DNA of 64,000 nt, taken from the NCBI GenBank assembly GCA_024291935.2, contig CM044316.1:70324501-70388500 (forward strand), read 5' to 3'. The notes under the pieces are model-generated. The model was not told the DNA's origin, did not search any database, and saw only the letters and a program-made list of their open reading frames with translations. The position numbers and the translations under genes were made by a program. Below, piece by piece: positions 36,630 to 49,254 of the stretch (position 1 is the stretch's first letter; each line of letters opens with the position of its first letter). Source of the stretch: Okapia johnstoni. Taxonomy: Eukaryota; Chordata; Mammalia; Artiodactyla; Giraffidae.

Positions 36630-36955
36630 CCAGTCATGTGCTCAACAGATATTCACTGCAGGTCTGTGTTGGGGATGCAGAGATGAACGGCATTGTAAAA
36701 GATGGGAACCTGACAAGTCAAGTAACAATGGCATCATTGTGCAGGAAGAGCTGTGAGATGAAGTACCAGGCAGAAGATTAGAAGTGATGTTCCAGAAGAG
36801 GCTTGGTCTGGGTTGGAATCTTATCTCCCTTCTGTAGTAGCTGGAGGTTTGTGGATGAAACTCTCTAGATTCAGCTTCACCATCCGTAAAATGAGGGCTG
36901 TACCTTGTCGAGTTGTTGAGAGAATAAATGAGATAATGCCCAGGAAAGAGTAAGC
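36630..36955 (+). repeat. L2 and MIR fragments
   Basis: 36630-36720 has L2-like wording ('gggatgcagagatgaacgg'). 36815-36955 has the MIR phrases 'ccgtaaaatgagggctgtac' and 'gagagaataaatgagataat'. Confidence 0.55.
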
Positions 36956-36959
36956 ACCC

Positions 36960-38600
36960 CATGGAGATCAATCGATCAGTCTGACTGGTCCAGAGCCCTT
37001 ACCACTCTCTCGCAGGTAACCTAGCAACCAGAGGTCTCTCCAGGCAGGATGGCAAGGCCTCTGGCAGAAACCAGTGCTGGTTTGCAAACTTGAGTTTTCG
37101 TTGATCCCTCTCAAGACTCGAATCCAGATTGCAAAGATTAGGATCTGCCAATTCAGTCAGGTGATTCCTGTCTCCTCTCAATCCTCTTACAAATGTATGA
37201 GGTGCAAGGGGGTTGGGGTGCCTTTCCTGGGGCACGTTGTCCAGCACATCCAGCCATGTCTAACCCAAGTACACCTTTCCACAGGTGGACAGCGTGCATC
37301 CTGCTAGCACTATTGTGTTGTACGTTTCTTGAAGTCAGTGCCATGTATCATTTATGGAGTTTGTTCCTATCGCTTGTATGATCATCAAATATTAGCTATT
37401 ACCATTCCTAAAGAGTTGGGTGTAGGAGGTTTAAGAGCATACAATTGGCTACTAGTTCTACCCTGTGCAGGATTTTAGGGCAGCTTCCTGAAGGAGATGC
37501 TACCCAAGCTGACTATTAGAAGGTAAGTCAAGCAAAGAAAGAAGAAGAGAGGGAAAGACCCTTCCAAGCTGAGGGCAGTGAAGATCCCCTTTCTGTATGG
37601 GCTGTGCTGAAGCTTCACGTAAGACTGTCTTCTTTTTAGAAACTGTACTTTTCTTTAGCTATCACTCACATCGAGGACATAGCTTTGCCTTTGAGACCTG
37701 GCTCTTACAAGGCCAGGAGGGACCAAGGAGGGCAGCCTCTCTGGAGGTTTAGTGGCTGTGACCCTGTGTTGAGTTACTGCAGGCTTTTAGCCATGCACAC
37801 AGCCCCTACTAGGCATCCATGTTATATAAAAGGAAAAAGTGGCCAAACACTACAAAGCTAAGAGTTACCCTTGAAACTGGGAACACACGCTTTTATGTAC
37901 TGAGGGGAAGTCTTGAAAAATAGGAGATCAAGCTTACGGTTTTCAACTGTTTCTCTCTGATCTCAAAAATTTCATGGGAGATGGTTAACGATCTCCCAAG
38001 CAGACGCTCTCTTCAGCGAGATACATCATTCAGGCCATAACCCTGGATTCCACCAACATTTATGGGGCACCTGCTGTGTGTTGTGTGTCAAGGGGCTGCA
38101 GCAGTGGGCAAGACAGTGCTGGCCCTTGTGTGGCTGCCAGGCATTTTGGCATCAGGCCTGGAAGGGCCACCTACCAGGGAATACATTGCCCCTGTCTTGC
38201 CTCGGCCTGGCCTTATCACTGCAAGTCTATTCGTGGAAGTGGGATCCCTCTCCGAAACACCCCTGAGACAGAGGGATGCTAGGATCTCACCATAGGAGTG
38301 GTGACGATGCCGATGTCTTCTTTAGCAGTAATAATTGATCCTTTTCTATTTGTTTTCTGTTCTGCCTACATGACTCCGATCCCATACCAGACATTCAAAT
38401 CATACTCCTTTGAAACTTGAAAAGCACAGTTTTAGGCTTGGTGAGGGGTGGGTAAAGAGAGCTTGGCAGAACCAACCATCTGCTTATCTTCACCCAGCAG
38501 CCCACCAAAGCCCCTGCCAGCCCTGAGGGCCCTCAGGAACCTACCACCGTGAACACAGGTGAGGAGCTGTCTTCTTATTAGAGAACAGCTGGTCTCACCT
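36960..38600. other. TENM2: Mostly unique intronic sequence
   Basis: No repeat was assigned with confidence and no exon recognised. The short open frames at 38062-38295 lack domains. Confidence 0.4.
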
Positions 38601-38609
38601 TATTTAACT

Positions 38610-39010
38610 CTTCATCAGTGCTTTCATCTCTGCAGACCTTCCATCGGCCTCCCATCACACTACAAGGAAAATCTGAGGTTGTTCTAGAATGCCGGCTCCC
38701 TGAGGGCAGAGGCGGTGGGTTACCGGCTGCGTCTCCGGCGCTGACAGCCGTGCTGGTCTGTAGTGCACGCCGGCGTCCCCAAGGCCCTCTGATCTTTGGT
38801 CTCGTCCTCTCTCCCTAGACCCTCCTCCACACTGACCCACTTTCTCTCCCCTAGTCACACCCAGGTCATCGTGTCTCACACGTAGCTTTGCGCTGGCTGT
38901 TCCCTCATTCTGGAATGTTCCTCCCTGATATGCAGATGGCTCCTTCCTTCCCCTTGTCAGGACTCTACCTAAACACCATGCCCTCTGCGAGCTCTTTCCT
39001 GACAAGGGAA
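38610..39010 (+). repeat. L2 LINE fragments
   Basis: 'atgccggctccctgagggca' and 'ggctgttccctcattctgga' followed by 'atgttcctccctgatatgca' resemble two parts of the L2 3' region. Confidence 0.6.
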
Positions 39011-39279
39011 TCTAAAACTCCTTTATACTTTATCCCCATGCTCTGCTTTATCTGGCTTCAATCAATTTGATTTAGGTTATCGTTTACCGGCTGCCAGTGC
39101 CCACATTTTACATGTTTGGTTTGGTTCCTTCAATGTGAAAACTTAGTAAGCTCTATCGCAGTCGTGATGTAAAATGTGACCACCCCTCAGGAGTTCCCCT
39201 GGGCGCCGTGCCAACCTCATCCCTGCCCCCCCCCACCCCCCCACTGATCCGCTTCCTGTCACTCGAGGTTGGATTTGTC

Positions 39280-39720
39280 TTCCCTGGAGTTTTATGGACA
39301 CGGTATCCTGTGCTCTTTTGTGTCTAGCCTCTCGTTCTGCATAACGTCAGTAAGGTTCACCCATGTTGTGTATATCTGTGAAGTCAAGTCAGAGTCGCTT
39401 AGTCGTGTCTGACTCTTGCAACTCCATGGACTGTAGACCTTCAGGCTCCTCTGACCATGGGATTCTCCAGGCAGGAATACTGGAGTGGGTTGCCATTCCC
39501 TTCTCCAGGGGATCTTCGCAACCCAGCGATTGAACCCATGTCTCCTGCATTGCAGGCAGATTCTTAACCATCTGAGCCACCAGGGAAGCCCTGTGTATAT
39601 CTGTGTCTCATCCCTTTTATTATTGAGTCGACTTCCAATTGTATGGATATGTTGTGATCAGTTCGTCTATTCACTTGTTGATGGGTATTTGGGTTGTCCT
39701 TGGTTTGCTCTTTTTTATTT
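39280..39720 (-). repeat. Old L1 fragment, antisense, split by Bov-tA
   Basis: 'ctcgttctgcataacgtcag', 'gttcacccatgttgtgtata', and beyond the SINE 'attgtatggatatgttgtga' and 'cttgttgatgggtatttggg' match the complement of an older L1. A C-rich run at 39225-39242 precedes it. Confidence 0.75.
39381..39591 (-). mobile_element. Bov-tA SINE with 14-bp target-site duplication
   Basis: Antisense full-length Bov-tA ('gtcgcttagtcgtgtctgac' to 'gagccaccagggaagccc'). It is flanked by perfect 'tgtgtatatctgtg' at 39367-39380 and 39592-39605. Confidence 0.96.
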
Positions 39721-39724
39721 ATAG

Positions 39725-39870
39725 CCCTCTTCATTCCTTGGCATTGTACTCCCCGAAGACAGTGTCCTGTGCCTGGAGGGCCGGAACTTTGACCATATGA
39801 TTCACTGTTGGGTCCCCACTGCCCAGAGCAAGGCCAGGCACATAGTAGGTGGTCAGTGTTTGTTGATGGA
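39725..39870 (+). repeat. L2 LINE 3' fragment
   Basis: 'ccccactgcccagagcaagg' and 'aggcacatagtaggtggtca' match the L2 3' end. Confidence 0.72.
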
Positions 39871-40839
39871 ACCAACAGTTTTACATTCAATTTCCCCTGT
39901 AACCTGAGGCCTGAGCAAGACTCAGGCTCGTGAGCGGAGCTTCGGAGTTTTCTCTCCTATGAACCCAATCCAGAGACCTTCATGCCTTCCACTGGAAACC
40001 AGACACTGGCTGGGAGTCCCTACTCAGTGCCCAGTGTGTCTCCGCCCTGTTGCCTCGTCCATGGTTTCTGAGTTCCTGTGTCTCGTTCCTCTTGAATCTT
40101 TTAACCTCCAGTTTCCTGCTGTGTGATGTCCAGGAATGGTGCTTGTTCTCTCTTTGCCGGTTTCCAGAACAATTTCGGTCATAGCAAGCCTCTTAACAGT
40201 TGCCCGTAGTTCCTTCTCATTTTTATTGCTTGGATTTGGCAGGGGGGATCACAGGAAGAAGCCACATTGTGGCCTGGCTGGTCCCCAACACCTGGCTGCT
40301 CTCCCCTCCCCTCGCTTTATCTCTCTCTAGCTCCCTCCCTGTTTCCAGTAACCAAAAGAGTCTTTGTCTCCTCCAGGAAAGTCCTGCCTGCCCTCCAAGT
40401 TCCTTGGTTTCTTGCTTTCTGCTCTAAGCAGTTTGTTAAAGAACAGTTTCTCCCTCAATAAGTCTAGGAAAATTGCTCCATCTCATTACAGGTGGGCAGG
40501 ATACCCCCCGCACCACTGGCACCCTCATCTTGGTCTTACCACCCCGGCCTCCCAAGAGGGAAGAGTTATTCTGGGCCAAAGAAACATGATCCAAAACACA
40601 AACCTGGTTGTGTCCTGAGTGTGATTCTGTTGACAGTCCTGCAGGCTACTTGAGGGGCCCCATTCTGTCATCAGAGGCTCTCCGGCCCCAATGCGTAGAT
40701 TTCTCCTTCCAAAGACAAGAGGATAAACCTTGGTCTCCCTGTGTGAACAAGGCTGACCAGCACTGACCGCCCATTTGCTTGGTGTGCCCAGTGGCCTGGA
40801 GTGCAGTGGACTCAGGACACACCCTCTGAGGCTGACTGC

Positions 40840-41035
40840 TGGAGTGAGAACCCCAGTTCCACCCCTTGCCACCTCTAGAGCAAGTGATGTAACCTCTCTG
40901 TGCCTCAGTTTCCTTATATGCAAAGTGGGGATAATGATTCATGTTCAGGGGCTGTTAGAAGCATTGAATAAGATCATGCATGAGAATCGCTTAAAACAGT
41001 GCCTAGCCTCATTAAATGTCACCTTGTATTATCAT
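40840..41035 (+). repeat. MIR SINE
   Basis: 'gtgatgtaacctctctgtgc', 'ctcagtttccttatatgcaa' and 'agtggggataatgattcatg' follow the MIR core in order. Confidence 0.88.
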
Positions 41036-41069
41036 CTGAGCAGTTAGCAAACAAAACCCAGGAAAACTG

Positions 41070-41876
41070 TATCAGTTCAGTTCAGTCGCTCAGTCGTGTC
41101 TGATTCTTTGCGACCCCATGAATCGCAGCACGCCAGGCCTCCCTGTCATCACCAACTCCCAGAGTCTACCCAAACCCATGTCCATCGAGTCGGTGATGCC
41201 ATCCAACCATCTCATCCTCTGTCGTCCCCTTCTCCTCCCGACCCCAATCCTTCCCAGCATTAGGGTCTTTTACAATGAGTCAACTCTTCACGTGAGGTGG
41301 CCCAAGTAGTGAAGTTTCAGCTTCAACATCAGTCCTTCCAATGAACACCCAGGACTGATCTCATTTAGGATGGACTGGTTGGATCTCCTTGCAGTCCAAG
41401 GGACTCTCAAGAGTCTTCTCCAACACCACAGTTCAAAAGCATCAATTGTTCGGCGCTCAGCTTTCTTCACCGTCCAACTCTCACATCCATACATGACCAC
41501 TGGAAAAACCATAGCCTTGACTAGATGGACCTTTGTTGGCAAAGTAATGTCTCTGCTTTTAAATATGCTATCTAGGTTGGTCATAACCTTCCTTCCAAAG
41601 AGTAAGCGTCTTTTAATTTCATGGCTAAAATCACCAACAGCAGTGATTTTGGAGCCCCCCAAAAATAAAGTCTGACGCTGTTTCCACTGTTTCCCCATCT
41701 ATTTCCCATGAAGTGATGGGACCAGATGCCATGATCTTAGTTTTCTGAATGTTGAGCTTTAAGCCAACTTTTTCACTCTCCTCTCTCACTTTCATCAAGA
41801 GGCTCTTTAGTTCTTCTTCACTTTCTGCCATAAGGGTCATGTCATCTGCATATCTGAGGTTATTGATATTTCTCCT
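41070..41876 (-). mobile_element. BovB LINE, 807-bp 5'-truncated copy with target-site duplication
   Basis: The complement of the BovB 3' end, from 'tatcagttcagttcagtcgc' to 'aggttattgatatttctcct' near the YADD region. It is flanked by 'ggaaaactg' at 41061-41069 and 41877-41885. Reading frames on the minus strand (41288-41840) are fragments of ORF2 broken by frameshifts. Confidence 0.95.
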
Positions 41877-42014
41877 GGAAAACTGGATAGTGTTTAGTAA
41901 AACTTCCTAGGAACCTTTCCTCAAGAGGTTATGTCCTTTCAGTATTTGTATCACAAGATTCCACTGGACTATTGTATACTTCACTCTGGGTACTATTTTC
42001 TTTTGAGCCTGAAA

Positions 42015-42115
42015 GTTTTCATTCAGTCAGTCAGGGTCTTTTCTGAGTACCCACTGCATGCCAGGCCCTGCTCTAGGCCCTGGAGGTCCCATGTGAAGTA
42101 AAACAGACAAGTCTC
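42015..42115 (-). repeat. L2 fragment, antisense
   Basis: 'cattcagtcagtcagggtct', 'gtacccactgcatgccaggc' and 'cctgctctaggccctggagg' resemble the complement of the L2 3' end. Confidence 0.7.
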
Positions 42116-42239
42116 CTACTCTCTTTTAGTTTATATTTTCTGCGTTCTGCATTTCCTGCATTCTTCATTTATTTTTCTGCATTTTAGTTTATTTCTGCAT
42201 TATGTTTTCTGCATTCAAATAAATGGTTAACATTTATTT

Positions 42240-42690
42240 ATTGGTTTATTTTATTGAGGTATAGTTGGTGCTCGATATTATATATATTTCAGGTGTACAG
42301 CATAGTGAGTCATGATTTTTTTTTAATTTATGTTTGGCTGCACTGAGTCTTCATTGCTATGTGGTCTTTTCTCTTGTGACGAGTGGGAGCTACTCTCTAG
42401 TTGAGGTGCGCAGGCTTATCACTGCAGTGCCTTCTCTTACTGCAGAGCACAGGCTCTAGGGTGCTTGGGCTTCAATAGTTGCGGCACGTGGGCTCAGTAG
42501 TTGGCCTTTCCCAGGCTCTAGGGCCCAGGCTCAATAGCTGTGGTGCCCAGGCTTAGTTGCTCTGTGGCATGTGGGATCTTCCTGGACCAGGGATCAAACC
42601 CATGTCTCCTGCACTGGCAGGCAGATTCTTTACCACTGAGCCACGAGGGAAGCCCCACAATTTTTAAAGATTACATTCCATTTATAGTTA
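42240..42690 (-). repeat. L1 fragment, antisense, split by tRNA-SINE
   Basis: 'tattgaggtatagttggtgc' and 'tttcaggtgtacagcatagt' before the SINE and 'cacaatttttaaagattaca' after it are continuous L1 complement. Confidence 0.78.
42318..42655 (-). mobile_element. Long tRNA-derived SINE (CHR-2-like), antisense
   Basis: A T-run start, 'tttggctgcactgagtcttc', repeated 'gtgggctcagtagttg' units, and 'gagccacgagggaagcccc' at the head end. Confidence 0.88.
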
Positions 42691-43329
42691 TCATAAAGTC
42701 TCCCAGTCTTAAGAAGTTTGTGTCTGAGAGTAGTGAGATGGAGTATAAATTAGCAGATAAGCGACAAGGTTTTTTTCCACCACCCCCCCACCCCAAGAGT
42801 TTTTGGTGCTTTTTTGCTGAGAATAGAAATGCAGAAGTGATCAGAGCATTTTAGAATGGCTGGTTTAGGATGTGCTTGCCAAGTCCGTGGTGTTTAGGCA
42901 GGCTTGATTGACAAGAAGCAGGCAGCTGTAAGATCAGGATAGAGAGCTCGTGCAAAGGCCCTGAGGCTGGGATGAGCTTGGCATAGTCCAGGAACAGAGA
43001 GGAGAGCAGTGTGGCTGAAACACAAGGAGAGAGAAGTTAGGAGATGGACAGAGGAGATAATGGGCCAGGTATGGTCATTGCCCAGCAAAGGCATCCAGAC
43101 CTTTCTTGGCATCTTTTTTCATCATCTCCAGTGGGACATCTTCCTGTCCTCAGGTGTCCAACTCACTCTGCTCAAGCCTGACCCTAGTACTCCTCAGTTC
43201 TGCCTTCCTCCCTCTTCTCTGCTCACTGGCTTCTTTGGGAAACTTACCAACCAGGCCAGTCACCAAATCTGCTGGCAGCCAGCTACACCTGGGTTCTTGG
43301 AAAATTTCTGGCAACCTCCCACCATTAAG

Positions 43330-43525
43330 ACTCATGGAAATCCAAGTTCAAGTCCTTGCTTGGCCACCAACCAGAGTCTGTGGCTCTGGGTGCGTTATTT
43401 AACTTCTCTAATAGCCTTTGTTCCTCCTGAGAAATGGGGATGAGAATAAGGTTTCTGGGAGGGTGAAATGAGATAACATATATCAGCTTTTGCCATTTTG
43501 CCTGGCACGTAGCAAGTGCCTAGAA
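43330..43525 (+). repeat. MIR SINE
   Basis: 'gttatttaacttctctaata', 'ctgagaaatggggatgagaa' and 'gtgaaatgagataacatata' in MIR order. Confidence 0.78.
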
Positions 43526-43529
43526 AAAA

Positions 43530-45730
43530 AAAAACTTCTTATTCTTGATGATTCTGTTTTCCTCTGCTACAAGAAGACATGTCATGAAAGAATCAGGAGT
43601 TGCACCTCTGTAGATGTAGTCTCCTTGCTCCTTATGTCAGGAATCATGTTTGATTCTTCTCTATCTGCTCTACTCTCACAACGGAGCCCAGCACCATGAT
43701 TGTTACAGTCCACAAATACAGGTGATGCTGTTTCCTGCCCGGAGGCTTGGGTCTTGTTCTCATAGCTGGAGACAGACAACCCCGCAGTGCCCACACTGGG
43801 CCAGTCAGCACCTAGTGAAGCAACTTGGACACTGAAGACATGGACCCTGCAAGTAGGAACTGAAAATGACAGGCGAGGCCACGTGGAGGGAAGGCAGCCG
43901 CTCCCCAGCCCTCCCAAGCACGGCCCACCGCTCTTATCCTTCCATGCTCCCTGGCACATTCAGCCCTTTGAAGGAGAGAAAAGAAGCCGTGCAGAGCTTT
44001 AATGAGGAATCAGCCAGACGCACTTTGCCACGGGCCTGGCTGGAGGCGGAAAGAGATGCACAGGCCCCAAGGAGTGACCCGCCGCTGCCAATCGTCACCG
44101 GATGCCACCGCAGCCTCCACGCTCCTGTGGCTTCAAGCAGCCCTCACTGACACGTGCTGCTTCCCTGCAGTCCAACCACCTGCTGCACATGGCTGGCTGT
44201 CTTAAGGCGGCATCAACATCAGACGTCAGAGGCTGGGGATATTGCCAGTGCGGAGCCGGGCACGGCAGGCTCTGCATGAGACAGGTCAGCGTTTGCCGCT
44301 GCCCCCATCCACATGGACCAGGGGCAAGCAGGCGGACCAGATAACAATAAACTTATTTGCCCACCCACTGCCCTCTCCCAAGGTCCTGGCCCCTGTAATA
44401 GCATCTTCCAGAAGGGCCATGAGTCTGTCCCTACCCTTGTCCTCTGTGGCAGGTGTGCGTTGGCATGGCTTCCAGAAGCATCTCTGAGCTGCACACTCAC
44501 TGCCTGTGGACATGCTCCCACCAGGGAAAGTGAAAGGCCCCTCGTCTGTCTCCTCCAGTGCCCCTGGGAAGCCACTAAGTTATCTTAATTACCATTCCTC
44601 CTGGGTCTCTGCCAAGAAGCAGGGGAGACTGACAGTCGGATCAGTCAAATATTTGCAGTGGTTTCTTTGTTTGCCTCTCGAGCGCTCACAAAAGTTGCGT
44701 TTTCATGCTACTTCGGGGTGTGACACATGACTTGGAGGCACAGCCCTCACATTTCATGCCAGCATGGGTTGTTTTTCAAAGGCCAAGGAGAAAAAGAGAA
44801 CTTTAGTGGCGGGGGTTTGTTTCGGGTTATTGCACTGTCACCCTCTGGGTGACCTTACTGCGGGATCAAGAGAGACCAGCTGCCTTGGGAGACAGGCTTG
44901 CTCCTGCAGGCAGCTTGTGCATTCCCACAGCACCCAGTGGGACTGGGCCACATGCTTTCTAATCCGCTTCCAGGGCTTCTGCAGATCTATCAGATAGGAC
45001 ATGCTAGGAAGCAACCTTCTTAGTCCTTCGAGTGCAGGACGGTTTTCCGAGCAGCCCTGGATCCAGGATTGATTGTGATGGAGTTCTGTAACTGAGGAGG
45101 CACATGCCCCTGGTACAAAGCCTGAGTTCTCAGTCCCCAGCACTGGGGCATGAGACAGCGACTCTGGCCAGCGCCTGAGTCCTTGGCTTCCTTCTGGTAT
45201 CAGCCAGGCTGCCAAGCAAGCTGGCCAGACTGCCGTCTAGGATTCCTAGAGAGCAGAGGCTCTCCAGAACCAGATGGCCTCCGCACAAACCAGCTTCTTA
45301 CTGCGTCCCTGCCCATCCCAGCATGGAAAGCAGTCTCTGCCCTTGGCTGGTTTGATCCACCTTGTGTTTCTAGCCTCCAGCCCTCCTCAGGTTATAGCAG
45401 CCGTGAATGAGGCTGTGTGATGCTGCTTGGTATGGGTTAACCAAAGAGGAGGGTAACTGTAGATTACATGCCAGAGCACTTTTGAGAGTGAAAGAAGAAA
45501 TAGGAGATGGGAACTAGGACACCCCTGGGCAAACAGAGGTGAATAGATACCCTACACATAATAGGTGAAACTTAGCCAACAAAAGATGCTGCTATTCCTT
45601 CCTGGGTGATTCTCTCCTACTGCTTCTAAGAACAGAAAATATGCTAAAACTTACAGTCTTGCAGAGTGAACCAGGAAGGAAGAGAAGCAAGAAATTGTGA
45701 AAGCTATGCTGAAATAACAAATAAGCCGCA
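43530..45730. other. TENM2: Mostly unique, GC-rich intronic stretch
   Basis: Apart from possible L2 wording near 43620-43720, I see no repeat. Several overlapping open frames exist in the GC-rich part (43780-45410) because stops are rare there; none carries a recognisable domain, and none shows a splice-bounded exon I can support. Confidence 0.4.
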
Positions 45731-45734
45731 ACAT

Positions 45735-45945
45735 TTCCATAGCTTTTTATTTTTTTTTTCACGTATGCATTGCATTTTGCCTTCTGTATACACTACAGCA
45801 TGCTCACCACCAAAGTTTTGTTTCCATCGTTTACCATGCAGTTGACCCCTTTTACCTTCTCCCGTCCCACTTCCTCTCTGGTAGCCACTACTCTGTTCTC
45901 TGCATCCATGGCCTAATTTAATAAGTGTTTATTGCTTGTTCATGT
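45735..45945 (-). repeat. Old L1 fragment, antisense
   Basis: 'catgctcaccaccaaagttt', 'catgcagttgacccctttta' and 'ctggtagccactactctgtt' match the complement of older L1 sequence. Confidence 0.7.
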
Positions 45946-46045
45946 CAACATTTCCGGCTTCCCTCCAGGTGCAAATCTAGGATCCAGGCCACTCCTATCT
46001 TGTGACTCCATCATCTTGGGCTTTAAGAGAACTCTGGTTCTCTCA

Positions 46046-46073
46046 GGGGGCAGATAGGTGGGGGGGTGGGGGG
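46046..46073 (+). other. G-rich run (possible G-quadruplex)
   Basis: G5, then after nine bases G7-T-G6 (46060-46073). Enough tandem G's for a four-stranded structure on the plus (transcribed RNA) strand; not tested. Confidence 0.5.
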
Positions 46074-46715
46074 AGCAAGTAGTAGATAGCACAGAAGAGT
46101 CCAGAAGGAGAGTACATCACAACAGCTTATGTTCCTTGGTGGGAACACCATCACATGCTTGCACATAATGGAAAGGAATAAGGCTCTGATATAGACAATG
46201 ACCAGCCATCTCTACTACAGTGGTCACTAAGCAACAGTGTCAATGGAGAAAGAGAAGGAAGATAAGAAAGTCAATAGTAAGAAAGCGTGCATTGGACACC
46301 ATCTCATTTAGAATTGAAAAGGCGAAGTCATAATGGCCATATGAAGTCACCTCTCAAGTCTTGATGATCTCTGTGAATATACAGATTCCTTGGGCCGCGG
46401 TGTCCATCATATGCATGTCCTACACTGTGAGGTGCCTAACTGAGGCTCGCTGCCTCTAACTCTGCCCATTTATCTCCTATTCAAGAAAGCACACTAGAAG
46501 ACAAGGGAGGGCAAATGATTTATTATTAGAGACAAAATCTTCTAACATTGCCAGTTAGTTTCCTTTTAATGGAATTCATTTACAGATTCAGTATTTTAGG
46601 TATTTGATATTTAACAAATATTTATTGATCAGACTCAGCTCAAGATGAATTAGATTTAACAATGAATTATCATCAGGATAGCAGAAACATTCAAAGTATG
46701 CTTACCATATGCAGG

Positions 46716-46927
46716 GGCTTCCCTGGTGGCTCAGACAGTAAAGAATCTGCCTGCAATGTGAGAGATCTAGGTTCGATCCCTGGGTCAGGAAGATCTCCTG
46801 GAGATGGGAATGGAAACCCACTCCAGCATTCTTGCCTGGGAAATCTCATGGACAGAGGAGCCTGGTGGGCTACAACAGTCCATGGGGTCACAAAGAGTCA
46901 AACACGACTGAGCAACTTTCACTTTCA
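46716..46927 (+). mobile_element. Bov-tA SINE
   Basis: Full-length layout: 'ggcttccctggtggctcaga', a B-box-like 'ggttcgatccctgggtcagg', the Bov-A body and a 3' end 'tttcactttcac'. Possible diverged duplication 'catatgcag'/'aatatacag' at the flanks. Confidence 0.95.
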
Positions 46928-46931
46928 CAAT

Positions 46932-47165
46932 ATACAGACTACTTAGCATTCTAAGCACTTTACATACTTGGACTCATTTAGTCCTTACAGCAGTATTATA
47001 CTCTATTATTATTATGTCTTGATATTTTGCCCATTTTAAAGATAAGGAGACCGAGGCACAGAGAATTGAGTGGCTTATGCAAGTGTCACAGCAGGTAAAT
47101 GGCAGAGCGTAGGTTCTAATCAGGCAGTCTAGTTCCAAAGTCCCCACTCTTAACCATTCTACCAT
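46932..47165 (-). repeat. MIR SINE, antisense
   Basis: 'cattctaagcactttacata', 'gataaggagaccgaggcaca' and 'cagcaggtaaatggcagagc' in complementary MIR order. Confidence 0.85.
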
Positions 47166-48019
47166 GCAGAGGAAATCCTTGCCCTTCTGGAGTGTATGTT
47201 CTTCTGAGTAGACAGACAATAAGCAGAAAAACATTATAGTCATTTTCAAGGGTGATAAGTGCTTTGAAGGAAATAAACCACAACAAAGAGATACAAGATT
47301 GGGATGCCTCAGACCCACATGTCCCAGTGCCCCAGGATCACAGATTCTTCTTTAAATGAAAACTGCCCTCCTTGCCTCCATGGAGAGAACGAAAGAACCA
47401 GCCAAAATAGATGTCCCCTCTCTCCTCTGACAAATGCCTTTTCCAGGGTCATTTGATTGGTTGTTGAACAGTGAGCACCACCGATGGTCCTAAGCCATTC
47501 CTGTGCCCCTGGGCTGGGAAGCCAGTTCAGAAAAAGATGACTGATGCCCAAATTAATGATGAGCAATGGCCCCACACAAGTAATCACCTTCCCCAAACTG
47601 TTCCTCATGGGGGTGATAACTTGAATCCCAGGTGAAGTATATCCTTCTCACTTCGCCACCAAGGGAGCTACCCCTCATTCCTCTGGCTGACAGCAATTTG
47701 TAGACGTGGGTCTGGGTAGCTGGACATTTACGAGGTTGCTAGGGAACAAATGCCTTGGTTACAAGAGGCTCCAAAAGCAGTATCGGTTTGTCATATCCTT
47801 TCAGATCATTTATTTTATCCCATAAAGACAGCTGCGACCAATGGACTGTGGGATAGAGGGAAGCTAAATATGAACATTTGTTTCCTGAGAGATGGAGGAA
47901 ATTTCTACTTCCTATACAACATCCCTCCCCAGGCTCCCAGACACAAAAATTAAAACCATGTGCTTCTCCTCCACGACCCTTACAAGTTACAAGTAAGTTG
48001 TTCAGAGTCACAAGGTATT

Positions 48020-48215
48020 TAATAAAATGGTTATTATCTTTCAGGCACTGCCCTAAGCATTATCTCATGTTATCCTTGTAACATCCCCAAAAGGTGTGGG
48101 TTACTATTCCTTAGTATGCAAACCAGGAAGGGGGTTAAAGAATCACCTAACTTCAAACAGTAGCAAACGGCAGAGTCAGAATTCAACCCCAGGTTTATCT
48201 GACAGCAAAACCTTT
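48020..48215 (-). repeat. MIR SINE, antisense
   Basis: 'gcattatctcatgttatcct' and 'gtagcaaacggcagagtcag' match the complement of MIR. Confidence 0.75.
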
Positions 48216-48589
48216 GTCCCTAAGATTATAGACTCTTTTGTTTTCACTGATCATGTCTCAGGTGGGAAAAGTGGCAATTCTGCTGATGGGGAGGTCCCAT
48301 TAGTAGATTTCCTAGCATTTCATTCTGTGAAGTTTGTGAAAGGGATTACAGTGGATGTCAATACTCTATGAAACCCTTTTCATGGCTTGAAAGTGGTGAG
48401 AGAGAGCTCCGTCCCACAGTGGTGATTTTTACCTGCTAAAGACCTACACTTTGAATGTTCTCTGGAAGTCACCATGCACATGACTTTCCTGTGCAATGAT
48501 TTTGCATGAGTTCAAGATGATTCCTTTTCTACTGGGGTCTTATTGATTTGCTTGTCAACAAGTAGAGAGACATGGCCACCTTCCTGGCC

Positions 48590-48950
48590 TTTTCCTTCAT
48601 CCTCTCTGTCCAGCCCAGGTCAAGCCTTGTCCTCTCTTCCCTAAAAGTGGTCCTCCAAAATTGTCCCCTTTTCTCATTCACTGTACCTAATCACGATGCT
48701 TGTCACTTCATGATTTGGTTTCTACAGTGGCTTGGTAACTGGTCTTCCTGCTTCTTTTCATTCCCTCCTCTAGGACATCTCATATAGGCTGCCTGCAAAT
48801 GAACCTTAGAACATTCCTCTCATCATGTCAGTCACTGCTTAAGGGTCTTCTGTGGCTCCCACCTGCCCACCCCAGGACTTCACCATTCCCTCGGACAGGC
48901 CCCCTTGGATGACAATTGCTCTCCCATTTCCCCCACCCATTCCTGGTAGC
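48590..48950 (+). repeat. L2 LINE fragment
   Basis: 'gtaactggtcttcctgcttc', 'catcatgtcagtcactgctt' and 'gtcttctgtggctcccacct' resemble the L2 ORF2/3' region. Confidence 0.6.
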
Positions 48951-49059
48951 TTTCACCCTCCACTCTGTCTCCCACTGATTACTTTCAGTTCTGAGCCTGT
49001 TTTCCGTTGAAACAGAGTTTCATAGTTAATTGCTGGTTGATGGGAGGTCAGGCTCAATA

Positions 49060-49240
49060 GGGCCCAGGCATTGCACCTAAACAGATCTCGGTCCAAATTT
49101 TTGCTTGCCCACTTGGTCACTGGGTGATTTTGGGTATGTTTGCTGGACTTCTCTGAGTCTGTTTTCTTATTTGTAAAATAAGACACAAATAGGACCTATC
49201 TTACAGGGGTTTTGCAAGAATTTAATTAAATGATGGTGAT
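49060..49240 (+). repeat. MIR SINE
   Basis: 'gtcactgggtgattttgggt', 'ttcttatttgtaaaataaga' and 'gttttgcaagaatttaatta' in MIR order. Confidence 0.75.
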
Positions 49241-49254
49241 AATAATGGTGGTCA

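Noticed and set aside
41288..41840. Minus-strand open frames resembling reverse transcriptase
   Set aside because: They are pieces of the 5'-truncated BovB ORF2, separated by frameshifts; no independent gene.
43780..45410. Many overlapping open frames in a GC-rich stretch
   Set aside because: Several frames on both strands are open at once, as expected from few stop codons. No recognisable domain and no supported exon borders.
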